A stretch of 64,000 nucleotides of DNA, taken from positions 1-64,000 of the forward strand of contig JANQJM010000157.1 of assembly GCA_028281635.1 (NCBI GenBank), in the 5' to 3' direction. This DNA is from Pseudomonadales bacterium (GTDB lineage: Bacteria > Pseudomonadota > Gammaproteobacteria > Pseudomonadales > Pseudohongiellaceae). This document shows positions 19,476 through 28,654 of this stretch, one piece after another. Under the pieces are notes generated by a model. The model worked only from the letters and a program-made list of their open reading frames with translations. It had not been told where the DNA came from and made no database searches. The position numbers and the translations under genes are program-made. How positions within the stretch are numbered: the first letter of the stretch is position 1; each line of letters starts with the position of its first letter.

Positions 19476-20894
19476 TTATGCGGCTCGTCCGTAGTTGTCC
19501 TGGAAGCGAACAATGTCGTCTTCGCCAAGGTAGCCGCCAACTTGCACTTCAATGAGTTCCACCGGTGTGTCACCGGGGTTTGAAAGTCGGTGCTTGGCGT
19601 TTTTGGGAATGAACGTGGATTCGTTTTCTCCCAATAGGAATTCGCGGTCATCGCAGGTTACCAGTCCCTTGCCTTTAATCACAGTCCAGTGCTCATCGCG
19701 ATGATGATGCAGTTGCAAAGACAGTTGGGCTCCAGGATTGACCACGATGTGTTTTACCTGGTGACCAGCGGCCATAGATAGGGAACGGTAGGTTCCCCAG
19801 GGTCGGTGTACCAGCGTGTGATGTTCGGTTTCTTTGCGTTGCTGCTGTTCCAGCCTTGCAACGACCTGCTTGACGCCCTGGGCATTATTGCGATCGGTCA
19901 CCAGTACGGCATCATCGGTTTCTACGATGACAAGGTCTTTCACTCCAACCGCGGAGACCAGACGTGACTGAGCATGGACGTAGGTATTGCTGACATCTTC
20001 AACCAAGGTGTCACCAGAGCGGACATTGCCCGCTTCGTCTTTGTTACCGGTTTCCCACAAGGCATCCCAGGCACCCAGGTCGTTCCAGCCGGCATCCAGT
20101 GGAATCACGGCGGCGTTGATGGTTTGTTCCATGACGGCGTAGTCGATGGAATCGCTGCGACAAAGTTCGAACTTGTTGCGTGGAATTGAAACCAGATTCG
20201 ATCGGCGTGGAACACCGACGTAGGCGGTGGCACATGCTTCTGCGATATCCGGGGCGGAGCGCTGCAGTTCCTGCAGGTAGCTTCTAGCAGAGAACATGAA
20301 CATGCCGCTGTTCCACAGGTAATCACCACTGTCGAGGTAGCGCCTGGCGGTTGCCTGATCGGGCTTCTCAACAAAGCTGGCCACCTGAAAGGCATCACCA
20401 ATGGACATGGGTTCTGCCTTCTTTATATAGCCGTAGCCGGTTTCCGGATAATCGGGCACTATGCCAAACGTGACCAGCTTACCTTCCATAGCCAGTTCAA
20501 TCCCTTCCGCTGCCGCAGTTTTGAACGCTTCTAAATCCTGAACCTGATGATCCGCTGGCAGTACTAACAAGATGGGATCATCACCTTCTTCCAGTGCACG
20601 TAATGCCGCCAGGGCAACCGCCGGCGCGGTATTGCGTCCAATTGGTTCCAATAGCAGTGTCGAATTGTTAAACCCCTCTTCGGAAAGCTGCTCGGCCGCG
20701 ATGAACTGATGGTCATCGTTGCACACCACGATCGCCTCGGAAGACTCTTCAAGATGTTTGATTCTGCGCAATGTTTGCTGGAACAGTGAGCTGTCACTGC
20801 CAGGCATACGCATAAACTGTTTTGGCGAAAGGCCGCGGGATAATGGCCACAATCTGGATCCAACTCCGCCCGCTAAAATTACTGGTAACAACAT
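19476..20894 (-). CDS. algA/manC: Mannose-1-phosphate guanylyltransferase / mannose-6-phosphate isomerase
   Basis: PVILAGGVGSRLWPLSRGLSPKQFM; FVEKPD; C-terminal cupin RPWGTYRSLSMAAGHQVKHIVVNPGAQLSLQLHHHRDEHWTVI. Confidence 0.96.
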   Translation of the reverse strand: MLLPVILAGGVGSRLWPLSRGLSPKQFMRMPGSDSSLFQQTLRRIKHLEESSEAIVVCNDDHQFIAAEQLSEEGFNNSTLLLEPIGRNTAPAVALAALRALEEGDDPILLVLPADHQVQDLEAFKTAAAEGIELAMEGKLVTFGIVPDYPETGYGYIKKAEPMSIGDAFQVASFVEKPDQATARRYLDSGDYLWNSGMFMFSARSYLQELQRSAPDIAEACATAYVGVPRRSNLVSIPRNKFELCRSDSIDYAVMEQTINAAVIPLDAGWNDLGAWDALWETGNKDEAGNVRSGDTLVEDVSNTYVHAQSRLVSAVGVKDLVIVETDDAVLVTDRNNAQGVKQVVARLEQQQRKETEHHTLVHRPWGTYRSLSMAAGHQVKHIVVNPGAQLSLQLHHHRDEHWTVIKGKGLVTCDDREFLLGENESTFIPKNAKHRLSNPGDTPVELIEVQVGGYLGEDDIVRFQDNYGRAA

Positions 20895-20922
20895 AGTGCT
20901 TACCCCGATTCATAATCCCTGG

Positions 20923-21108
20923 TTAATAGATTTCATCAGGGATGTTGACAGTAACCGTCTCAAGCTGTCCCTGCTCGTTAAGTTGCTTCACCGTGTAAGT
21001 GCCCAAGAACATCTTGGTGCGACTTACGCCTCCTGCCGCTACCAGTGTGTCGGCATTGGCAGAGGAAGTGGTTTCATGGTTTTCAGTTGAAATGTTCATG
21101 CTATTCAT
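20923..21108 (-). CDS. 61-aa small protein in the alginate-type operon
   Basis: ATG preceded by GGAGAG; located between nagB-like and manC on the same strand; MNSMNISTENHETTSSANADTLVAAGGVSRTKMFLGTYTVKQLNEQGQLETVTVNIPDEIY. Confidence 0.6.
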   Translation of the reverse strand: MNSMNISTENHETTSSANADTLVAAGGVSRTKMFLGTYTVKQLNEQGQLETVTVNIPDEIY

Positions 21109-21172
21109 TGTGACTCTCCAAACTTATTGCCCGCATTGAGCGTGCTTTCAAAATTGACTAACTCGATGTTGC

Positions 21173-22018
21173 TTACTGCAGCGCGCAGGCTGCTGGGTAA
21201 ATTGCTTTGACCTCGGTTGCCACCTCATCGTTGGCGCTGGCGCCATAGGCACCAAGCAGTTGCAAACGTTGTTGGTACCTGGATTGATGAATAGCCTTCT
21301 GCTCCAGGTCGCGGGCAGCCGCTTCATCCAACAGGACGGTGACATTGTTATGAAACTGCAGACAGGAAGCCGGGCAGCTCACACTCATGGGTCCTTCGAG
21401 GGCAGCCTTGATTGCCTGCGCCTTATGCGAGCCGGTGGCCATCAATACGATGTGTCGAGCGTCGCGAATCGTGCGCAGCCCCATCGTAGCCGCCAGTCCC
21501 AGATCGCGGTGAGCACGGGGCACGCGTTTCAGAGCACGTTCACCCAGTTTCACCACACGGGTATGGGAAGCAAAGCTGGATCCGGCTTCGTTGAAGCCAA
21601 CATCACCCTCTACACCGACACTGAGTATTTGCAGATCAATCCCGCCACTGCGCTGAATGCGCTGCTCGTAGTCTCTCGTCAGCTGATAGAAGTCAGCTTT
21701 CTCAGCACACAGTAGCGAATGCGTCTTGCTGGGATTGATATCAATCAGGTCGAAGAACTTCTGCTGCATGAAATGGCTGTAACTGTGTGGGTCGTTTGTA
21801 TCCACACCTACATACTCGTCCAGCATAAAGGTCTTGGCATCGGCAAAACTCAATTGTCCTGCCTGGTAGCGCTCGACCAGTGAGCGATACATCTTCACTG
21901 GCGTGAGCCCGGCTGCCAGACCCAATACGGATGCGGGCTTGGTAGCGAGCTGGTGAGACACGATGTCCGCACCACCCTCTGCCACTTCGATCTCATTCTT
22001 TAGAATGATGATGTTCAT
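21173..22018 (-). CDS. NagB (glucosamine-6-phosphate deaminase)-like protein with substituted catalytic residues
   Basis: LGLAAGLTPVKMYRSLVERY, FMLDEYVGVDTNDPHSYSHFMQQKFF, and SVGVEGDVGFNEAGSSFASHTRVVKL where NagB has GxDGHIAFNEP. Confidence 0.85.
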   Translation of the reverse strand: MNIIILKNEIEVAEGGADIVSHQLATKPASVLGLAAGLTPVKMYRSLVERYQAGQLSFADAKTFMLDEYVGVDTNDPHSYSHFMQQKFFDLIDINPSKTHSLLCAEKADFYQLTRDYEQRIQRSGGIDLQILSVGVEGDVGFNEAGSSFASHTRVVKLGERALKRVPRAHRDLGLAATMGLRTIRDARHIVLMATGSHKAQAIKAALEGPMSVSCPASCLQFHNNVTVLLDEAAARDLEQKAIHQSRYQQRLQLLGAYGASANDEVATEVKAIYPAACALQ

Positions 22019-22043
22019 GTTGCTTCCCCCTTAGCTACCGCAA

Positions 22044-23501
22044 TTACCAACCGATGCCCTGATAGGCTGCTTCGGTTTGAATACCTTCAGCCATGCGCAC
22101 TACATCAATCACATGCATGTCATCGGTAGCGTCCTCAACCACCTGTGTTGCATAGGGCTGAGAATGAGTGACTACTAATAGTTCGCTTTCGGCATTCAGC
22201 TCATCGGCAGATGCGAGGCAGCATGCCTGCAGTCTTTCGTTCCACTGCGGATCTTTGTCGAGGAAAGACACTGGCGTGATGCAAGGGTCGTAGAACTTTA
22301 CTTTGTAACCCTTAATCAACAAGCGCTTCATCAACTCAATTGCCGGGCTTTCTCGGAGATCATCAGTGCCCGCCTTGAATGTAATCCCTACCAGACCAAC
22401 CGTTTTCACATCCAGATCACCAATCATGTCCATGGCATGTTCGATGTGGCTCTCGTTACTGGCTGGGATGTTATTGATCACAGGAAGATCAACATTCAGC
22501 GAACGGGCCAGGTGACTAATGCCGCGGGTGTCTTTTGGCAAGCAGCTACCGCCGTAGGCGAAGCCAGGCTTGAGATAGTAAGGGGAAATATTCAGCTTGG
22601 TGTCTTTCAGGAAGATGTTCATCACATCATGGCTGTCGACGTTGGCCGCTTTACACAGACGACCCACTTCGTTACCGAAAGTCACTTTCAATGCGTGCCA
22701 GGTGTTGTCCACATACTTGACGAATTCAGCCGCTTCCAGCGAAGTGCCGATGATTTCAGCGTCTACGTCTTCATACAGCTTCCTGGAGAACTCCAGGCTA
22801 CGCTCGTCGATGGCGCCAAGCACAGTAATTGGTGGATGATAGAAGTCTTCTACTGCCGTGCTTTCACGCAGGAATTCCGGGTTAAAGCAGACACCGAAAT
22901 CTTTTCCGCGTTCCTTACCCGAATATTCCTCGATAATCGGCAACAGAACATCGCGGGTAGTGCCCGGTGGAATCGTGCTGCGCATTACGATCAGATGGTA
23001 AGTTGACTTCAAACGCAGGGCTTCACCGATTTGGGCACAGGCCTGACGCAGATACTTCAAGTCACAGCCACCATCGGCATCGCTGGGGGTGCCCACGCTT
23101 ACCAGTGTAACTTCAGTGTTCAGAATCGCTGCTACAGTATCGTAGGTTGCCTGAATCATGTTGTCTTCACGGCCTGCTTTAAGCAGCTTGTCGAGATCCT
23201 TCTCTACGATAGGAGACTTGCCATTGTTGATACAGTCAATCTTGTCGATGTCTGGATCGACGCCAATAACGTTGAAACCTAAGTCGCTAAAGCAAGCTGA
23301 AGACACAGCACCAACATAACCAAGACCAAGAATGCTTAAACTTGGCTTGGTGTTATTGGCAGCGAGTCGCAGCTTGGAGAAGCGATCGGTTAGACGCGCG
23401 TTAATGTTTTCCTGAATTGTGGTTTCGTAATCAACCAGTTCTTCAGCGAGGTTACCGTTTATTGCGTAACCGTTTTTAGTTGGGTTTGTCAGGTCGTTCA
23501 T
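22044..23501 (-). CDS. algD: GDP-mannose 6-dehydrogenase, AlgD-type, with N-terminal extension
   Basis: ILGLGYVGAVSSACFSDLGFNVIGVDPD; GKSPIVEKDLDKLLKAGR; NPEFLRESTAVEDFYHPP; KPGFAYGGSCLPKD; FKAGTDDLRESPAIEL. Confidence 0.92.
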   Translation of the reverse strand: MNDLTNPTKNGYAINGNLAEELVDYETTIQENINARLTDRFSKLRLAANNTKPSLSILGLGYVGAVSSACFSDLGFNVIGVDPDIDKIDCINNGKSPIVEKDLDKLLKAGREDNMIQATYDTVAAILNTEVTLVSVGTPSDADGGCDLKYLRQACAQIGEALRLKSTYHLIVMRSTIPPGTTRDVLLPIIEEYSGKERGKDFGVCFNPEFLRESTAVEDFYHPPITVLGAIDERSLEFSRKLYEDVDAEIIGTSLEAAEFVKYVDNTWHALKVTFGNEVGRLCKAANVDSHDVMNIFLKDTKLNISPYYLKPGFAYGGSCLPKDTRGISHLARSLNVDLPVINNIPASNESHIEHAMDMIGDLDVKTVGLVGITFKAGTDDLRESPAIELMKRLLIKGYKVKFYDPCITPVSFLDKDPQWNERLQACCLASADELNAESELLVVTHSQPYATQVVEDATDDMHVIDVVRMAEGIQTEAAYQGIGW

Positions 23502-23556
23502 TTCATTTTCCTCAAGGGGTTTTAGTTAAAAACTGATCTCTCTATCCATCTCTATC

Positions 23557-23571
23557 GCACAGACTGTGCCA
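23557..23571 (-). promoter_or_regulatory. Sigma-54 promoter candidate upstream of algD
   Basis: Reverse complement reads TGGCAC-AGTCT-GTGC, about 56-70 bp before the algD start. Confidence 0.7.
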
Positions 23572-23656
23572 ACCACTATTCATTGAGTGATTTATTTATA
23601 TAAAACAGTAAGTTAAAGTGCTTTTGGTCTGAGTTTCCTGGTCCCAGAAATAAGCC

Positions 23657-23701
23657 ATTTCGCAAACTGATTTGCAGAGTGAATTGCAATATGCGAATTG
23701 C
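23657..23701. promoter_or_regulatory. Candidate activator-binding cluster (TTTGCA/TTCGCA motifs) between divergent promoters
   Basis: ATTTCGCAAACTGATTTGCAGAGTGAATTGCAATATGCGAATTGC. Confidence 0.45.
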
Positions 23702-23792
23702 TCGTCAGCTACAGACGTGCCGCTTCTCACATTTAAGGTAACAAGCCGCAAAAATACTGACCTACAGACAAGTTTATTAACCATACAGAGCT

Positions 23793-23807
23793 TGGCATGG
23801 AGATTGC
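23793..23807 (+). promoter_or_regulatory. Sigma-54 promoter candidate upstream of the LOG/SLOG-like gene
   Basis: TGGCAT-GGAGA-TTGC, about 85 bp before the start at 23891. Confidence 0.7.
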
Positions 23808-23890
23808 GTGCTAGTTCACAAAGCGACTTTATGCAGTCGATTTGTTTTTGAACGTTAAGTTTAGCTAGAGTTAAGAATGCGGAATTCATC

Positions 23891-24361
23891 ATGCAATCAA
23901 TCAATTTCATCGCGATCCTGGGGTTCGCAAACCAAGTTAATGAGAAACAAGCGCTGTTAGCTGAAGAAGCGGCGAAGAAACTCTCAGTTCTTGGCCATGG
24001 CGTAGGTGTAGGCAACGTGTCAGGCACATTTAGCCATGCACTGAAATCAGCAAAAGAAAACAAGGGTCTTACCATGGCGATTATTGAGCAGACGCTGCGA
24101 GATAAAAATCTTAGTGATTGCGACATCCTGCAGATCGTCAGTACACAACGAGCCAAACATGAGGCGCTGGCTAAGCAATGTAGCGGCGCCCTGGTTATTG
24201 GCGGTGGCACTGGAACCCTGAAACTCATCAAACAGTTTCTACGCAACGGTAAACGCGTGGTGGCGATCGCTGACTCTGGAGGAATCGTACCTCTAGAGCT
24301 GGACAACTCGGTCACCATCAGCTCCGATATGGATGCGGCGTTACGCACGTTGATGCACTAG
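23891..24361 (+). CDS. LOG/SLOG-type Rossmann nucleotide-binding-like protein
   Basis: FIAILGFANQVNEKQALLAEEAAKKLSVLGHGV and CSGALVIGGGTGTLKLIKQFLRNGKRVVAIAD. Confidence 0.65.
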   Translation: MQSINFIAILGFANQVNEKQALLAEEAAKKLSVLGHGVGVGNVSGTFSHALKSAKENKGLTMAIIEQTLRDKNLSDCDILQIVSTQRAKHEALAKQCSGALVIGGGTGTLKLIKQFLRNGKRVVAIADSGGIVPLELDNSVTISSDMDAALRTLMH

Positions 24362-24382
24362 CGAAAGAAAGCAGGCGACCAA

Positions 24383-25486
24383 TCAGGCGGCCGCCGCTTC
24401 CCAGGACTGGATCTTGCGATAGATTGTGGAAGGAGACACTTCCAGCAGACTGGCTGCTTTAGGAATATTTCCGCCGCAATGCTCTATAGCGCGTTCTATG
24501 GCCTGTTTCTCCGTTAACCAAAGTGGTTGCACGGAACTGCTTGGAACTACATATAGCTCTTCTACATTGTGGGCCGCGGAATTTGCCGCAACAGAGTTTT
24601 CAGGTGCCACCGTTTCAGTTCGGCTCACCCTGTCGTTGATTTGATTGCGGATGGCATCGGCGGTGATGGCATTACCAATGGTCAACACCATGGCACCCAA
24701 CAGAACATTGCGTAATTGACGTATATTGCCAGGCCAATCGTAACTGGCGATGAACTCCAAAGCATCGGACGTGAAGTGACAGTGTTCTTTTTCCTGGCCC
24801 GCTAATTCACCCTCAGCCAATTGCTCCAGAAAATATTGGGCAAGCAGCTGCTTGTCACTGCCACGCTCGCGCAACGCAGGCAAATTGACCGTCACTACGC
24901 CGAGTCGATAGTAGAGGTCCTCACGGAACTCACCACGAGTCACCGCTTCGGCCAGAGACAGTGAAGACGCGGTTACGATACGCGCTTTGAAAGGTTTAAC
25001 GCTATGACTGCCAAGGGGCGAAAACTCTCTTTCCTGTATTACACGTAGCAGTTTTGCCTGCAGTGGCAGTGATAGCGTTGTCACCTCATCAAGAAACAAG
25101 GTTCCTTCGCCGGCAGCTTCGAAGAGACCAGCCTGATCACGGGAGGCATCGGTAAACGCCCCTTTCTTGTGACCAAACAGTTGTGACTCCATGAGCTGCT
25201 CAGAAAAATTGGCGCAGTTCACCGCGATGAAAGGCTGATCCTTGTCATAACCTTCTTCATGGCAGGCGCGTGCTGCGAGTTCTTTACCGGTTCCGGTTTC
25301 ACCGGTTACGAAGACGGGCACATTAGCGGTCGCGATGCGGGCGATGTCATCGAAGATACTTTGCATCTTGCGATGCCCACTCACCATGCCGTGAAAAATT
25401 ACCGGCTGAGTTTGACTCTTGGGCAGTTCGAAAAGATTGCCTGCTGGAATTTCCTCGTCAAAGTTGCGCTCGATTACTGCGTTCAT
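24383..25486 (-). CDS. Sigma-54-dependent transcriptional activator (AAA+ plus Fis-type HTH, no receiver domain)
   Basis: [49 protein letters not shown], C-terminal [34 protein letters not shown]; start set to Met at 25486. Confidence 0.92.
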   Translation of the reverse strand: [367 protein letters not shown]

Positions 25487-25578
25487 GTTCCTGCTCTCCT
25501 GTGTGGCTCTCCTGTTTGTCTCCAGTTGAGAGCCTGGTTTCTGATTGCCTGCCTGTGCAGGCTGTTGCACTAGAGAGA

Positions 25579-25593
25579 GCAGTAGCTGTGCCA
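25579..25593 (-). promoter_or_regulatory. Sigma-54 promoter candidate upstream of the activator gene
   Basis: Reverse complement reads TGGCAC-AGCTA-CTGC; about 93 bp before start at 25486. Confidence 0.65.
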
Positions 25594-25648
25594 AAATGCG
25601 AATCGCTATAAAAAACAATAAGTTAGTGGAATTTGGGTCCTGTAGTGA

Positions 25649-25700
25649 TGTATCAATCCTGTAACAAGGCGGGGGTTTGATACGTAACAGCGATGTAACA
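25649..25700. promoter_or_regulatory. Candidate activator-binding cluster, TGTATCA/TGTAACA/TGATAC motifs
   Basis: TGTATCAATCCTGTAACA (25649-25666), TGATACGTAACA (25678-25689), TGTAACA (25694-25700). Confidence 0.4.
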
Positions 25701-25730
25701 GCTGAGGTGGGGAGGTAAATAGCGCGTGAA

Positions 25731-27275
25731 CTAGATCACAACCAGTCCGGCATAGAGCCAGACACTGAAGACAAGAGCGGTAACCCAGACCGAGGTTACC
25801 CAGAAGGCCATTATGTCCCGCAGTCGCGCATCCCAGGTATCGCCGCCACCAGCCGACTGGTTGCCACGGTTAGTCCAACGTTGTTTGGAGAGACGCGCCA
25901 GGCAATAAACCTTTACCGAGGCGTTGAGGAGTTGATTAAAAAAGAGAATGAAGGGCCACTCAATATGCACGGTCTTGCTGTAACGAAACAGAAAGAGACA
26001 AAGAAACATACGGGACATGGCAATCCAGATAACGTAACCAGTGAGATAAGCAAAGTCTGCTAACAAGGCCACACTGACCGCGAGTATAGGACTCACCAGC
26101 ATGGTCCACATTGCAATTCGCTGATCGAGTACACACCACCAGATAAAGAAACCGACTTTACGGGGCCCAAGCTGCAGACAACGGGTACCATTGCGCAGCA
26201 TATTGCCTGACCAGCGGCGAAAGTTTTGTGTCATGCGCTCGATGCCCGAGCCTTCCACTTCCTCGATGGTGTACACCAAGGCATCGGGCACATAGAGCAT
26301 CTTGGCATCCTGAGTGAGCATGTAGTACCAGGTACTTTTGTCATCCCCCGACAGGAAACGGAACTTCCCCCAAAGCCAGTGTTCAAGGGAATCAGCTTCC
26401 AGCATCCGAATGAACTTGTACTGATTGAGGTGATTGGCCCGGAACACAGACATGCGGCCGGTAAGAGTAAGTACCTTGTTCGACATGGCGTGGGATTGCA
26501 TGGCAATACGCCGTTGCGCGAAGCGCATGGTCAGCCACGACTGCATCCACTTGGGTCCGAAGCAGAGTACTTCTTCGTCGGTAGTGACTGCCTGCAATTC
26601 CGGATCGACACCGAACAATGGGCAGCAGGCGCGAAGAATGCCTGGAGCCAGCACCGCATCACCGTCCATAAACACAATCAGGTCATTCAGATCAATGCGA
26701 CGCCGTGACATGGCACGTAACACCAGGCCAATGGCCATACGTTTTCCGGAAACATTCTGTCGAATAATGACCAGTTCCAGTGGAATATCCTGCGCGTGCT
26801 GGCGGAGATAATTCATGATGATGTTTTCATCATAAGAATCCCCCGAACCTAACCACAGTGTCGCTGGCATACCAGACTTACGCACCTCACGGCAGATACT
26901 TTCTACGACCAGCTCGGTGGTGTCTCGTCGCTCGCGGAAGGTAGTCATCATGAAGTGAACCTGGCGCGGTCGCCAGCCGTCTGCCCACAGCTTGTCGGCC
27001 TTCTCGCGTAACGAAGGAAAGCGAACACTCTGATAGAGCTCGGAGCGCACAAGATGGGTCATCCACCAGCCATAACGCCAGAATCCGAGAATGCCCAAAG
27101 TAATTGTGAAGGTTCGCGTGGCTGGGTCCCACAGCGCATTGCTGGTGTGCATTAACAGCAGAAAAGTAACTGCAAGGAAGCAATACAGTTGTGCCAGGTT
27201 CCTGGCATTCCACTTCGGTGGATTGTCGTGAATGGCCTGGCCGCTGACGATCGCTCTGAATTTTTCATTAATCAT
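25731..27275 (-). CDS. alg8: Alg8-type mannuronan synthase (family 2 glycosyltransferase)
   Basis: VFMDGDAVLAPGIL; FAQRRIAMQSHAMSNKVLTLTGRMSVFRA; FLSGDDKSTWYYML; RRWSGNMLRNGTRCLQLGPRKVGFF; several TM helices; ATGA overlap with alg44. Confidence 0.9.
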   Translation of the reverse strand: MINEKFRAIVSGQAIHDNPPKWNARNLAQLYCFLAVTFLLLMHTSNALWDPATRTFTITLGILGFWRYGWWMTHLVRSELYQSVRFPSLREKADKLWADGWRPRQVHFMMTTFRERRDTTELVVESICREVRKSGMPATLWLGSGDSYDENIIMNYLRQHAQDIPLELVIIRQNVSGKRMAIGLVLRAMSRRRIDLNDLIVFMDGDAVLAPGILRACCPLFGVDPELQAVTTDEEVLCFGPKWMQSWLTMRFAQRRIAMQSHAMSNKVLTLTGRMSVFRANHLNQYKFIRMLEADSLEHWLWGKFRFLSGDDKSTWYYMLTQDAKMLYVPDALVYTIEEVEGSGIERMTQNFRRWSGNMLRNGTRCLQLGPRKVGFFIWWCVLDQRIAMWTMLVSPILAVSVALLADFAYLTGYVIWIAMSRMFLCLFLFRYSKTVHIEWPFILFFNQLLNASVKVYCLARLSKQRWTNRGNQSAGGGDTWDARLRDIMAFWVTSVWVTALVFSVWLYAGLVVI

Positions 27276-28609
27276 AGCACCGCCATCTGCAATGACTCGG
27301 GCTGCTCTGTAGTCTGCCATCGTGTTATCAGCGGATGATGAAACTGCACGGTGACCGGCGAACCACTGGAGATTTCAGCCGGGCTGACGTCGCCGGAGAT
27401 CAGCTTCAAGACAACCGACATACTGCGTTCGGGGTTGTAGGCCTGGTTGGTATCCAACTGGGTTGGCGCGATTTCTGTCACCACACCCTGCCACTTCGCA
27501 GCATAAATCGATGAGGAGACAGCAGCTTGTTGATTGACCCGCAGCTCCCGCGCATCCTCGTCATTCAGATAAACAATGACCGAAGCTTCTGCGCTACGTT
27601 CAAACAGGGCCAGGGTTTCACCCCGTTGAACCTGGGAACCAGGACGTCGATAAATCTCAATGATGCGACCATTATCCGGCGCGTTTAACCTTAGCTCATC
27701 CCGGTGTCGATAGACCGCAACCAGTGCTTCGTTGGCGACTGCAACTTCTTGCTGCACGCGGTCTATGTCAATTTCGAGGCTGCGCGCTTCCGGATCCAGA
27801 TGGGATCCTGAAATTTCCACGACGAGCGCGTGTTTCTTGCGCAGAGCTTCCAGTTCAAGCCTTGCCCGCTCAACCTGCATTTCAGCTTCATCCAATTGCA
27901 GATTGATAGCGGGCAAAGACATCTGAAACAGTTCTTGCCCCTGGCCCACATAATCGCCCGTGCTGATTGACGCATTGAGTATCAATCCATCCTGCAGCGC
28001 AATTACGGGTTCCACCGGCTTATAGGTCATCGCGGTATCAACCCGTAACGAAAAGAAATTGTTATAAAAAGTCAGGGCTACCAAAGAAAACAAAAGAACC
28101 CCGCCCAGCAGATAAAAGGCAGACATAGCAATTAATTTGACTGGTAGTCGGTTTGCCGGTAGTTCGTCTGCCGGGCTGGGGTCTGGTTTGGTAGACACTG
28201 GAGTAACGGGTGAATCAATGCGCAGGATGGTGTCCTCTACTGGCACCATAGCACCTCGCACTAACTGCTCGATAAAGTGATGGAGCAACTCCGCCTGCCG
28301 CTCTCCAAGATCAATAAACTTGCCAGCCAGCTCCTCTCGCTCCACGTCAATTCGCAGCACCTCCAGATCGACATCGAAGCCGATATCGAAACCCTGGAAT
28401 GGCAAACTGAAGTGACAGGGAATCTTTTCTCCTATTTCTAAAGATTCGCCTTGGCGCCAGCCACCCACACGCAAGCCACCGAGACTCCAGTCCAGAGCCT
28501 CGTACATCTCACCATCGAGCGTTACGGCCAGCGGTGTTTTCACCCGGTGGTGTAAGCGTTGGCAGGCTTTTTCGCGTGTAATTTTCATCAAAATGATTAA
28601 GGGCTTCAT
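27272..28609 (-). CDS. alg44: Alg44-type PilZ plus HlyD-like polymerase co-subunit
   Basis: N-terminal RLHHRVKTPLAV...DWSLGGLRVGG (RxxxR and DxSxxG PilZ motifs), single TM, HlyD-like periplasmic part; coupled to alg8. Confidence 0.88.
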   Translation of the reverse strand: MKPLIILMKITREKACQRLHHRVKTPLAVTLDGEMYEALDWSLGGLRVGGWRQGESLEIGEKIPCHFSLPFQGFDIGFDVDLEVLRIDVEREELAGKFIDLGERQAELLHHFIEQLVRGAMVPVEDTILRIDSPVTPVSTKPDPSPADELPANRLPVKLIAMSAFYLLGGVLLFSLVALTFYNNFFSLRVDTAMTYKPVEPVIALQDGLILNASISTGDYVGQGQELFQMSLPAINLQLDEAEMQVERARLELEALRKKHALVVEISGSHLDPEARSLEIDIDRVQQEVAVANEALVAVYRHRDELRLNAPDNGRIIEIYRRPGSQVQRGETLALFERSAEASVIVYLNDEDARELRVNQQAAVSSSIYAAKWQGVVTEIAPTQLDTNQAYNPERSMSVVLKLISGDVSPAEISSGSPVTVQFHHPLITRWQTTEQPESLQMAVL

Positions 28610-28639
28610 GCCCTGAAACTAATTTGGACTGCTGTCATT

Positions 28640-28654
28640 GCAGTTTTAGTGCCA
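28640..28654 (-). promoter_or_regulatory. Sigma-54 promoter candidate upstream of alg44-alg8
   Basis: Reverse complement reads TGGCAC-TAAAA-CTGC; about 31-45 bp before alg44 start. Confidence 0.68.
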
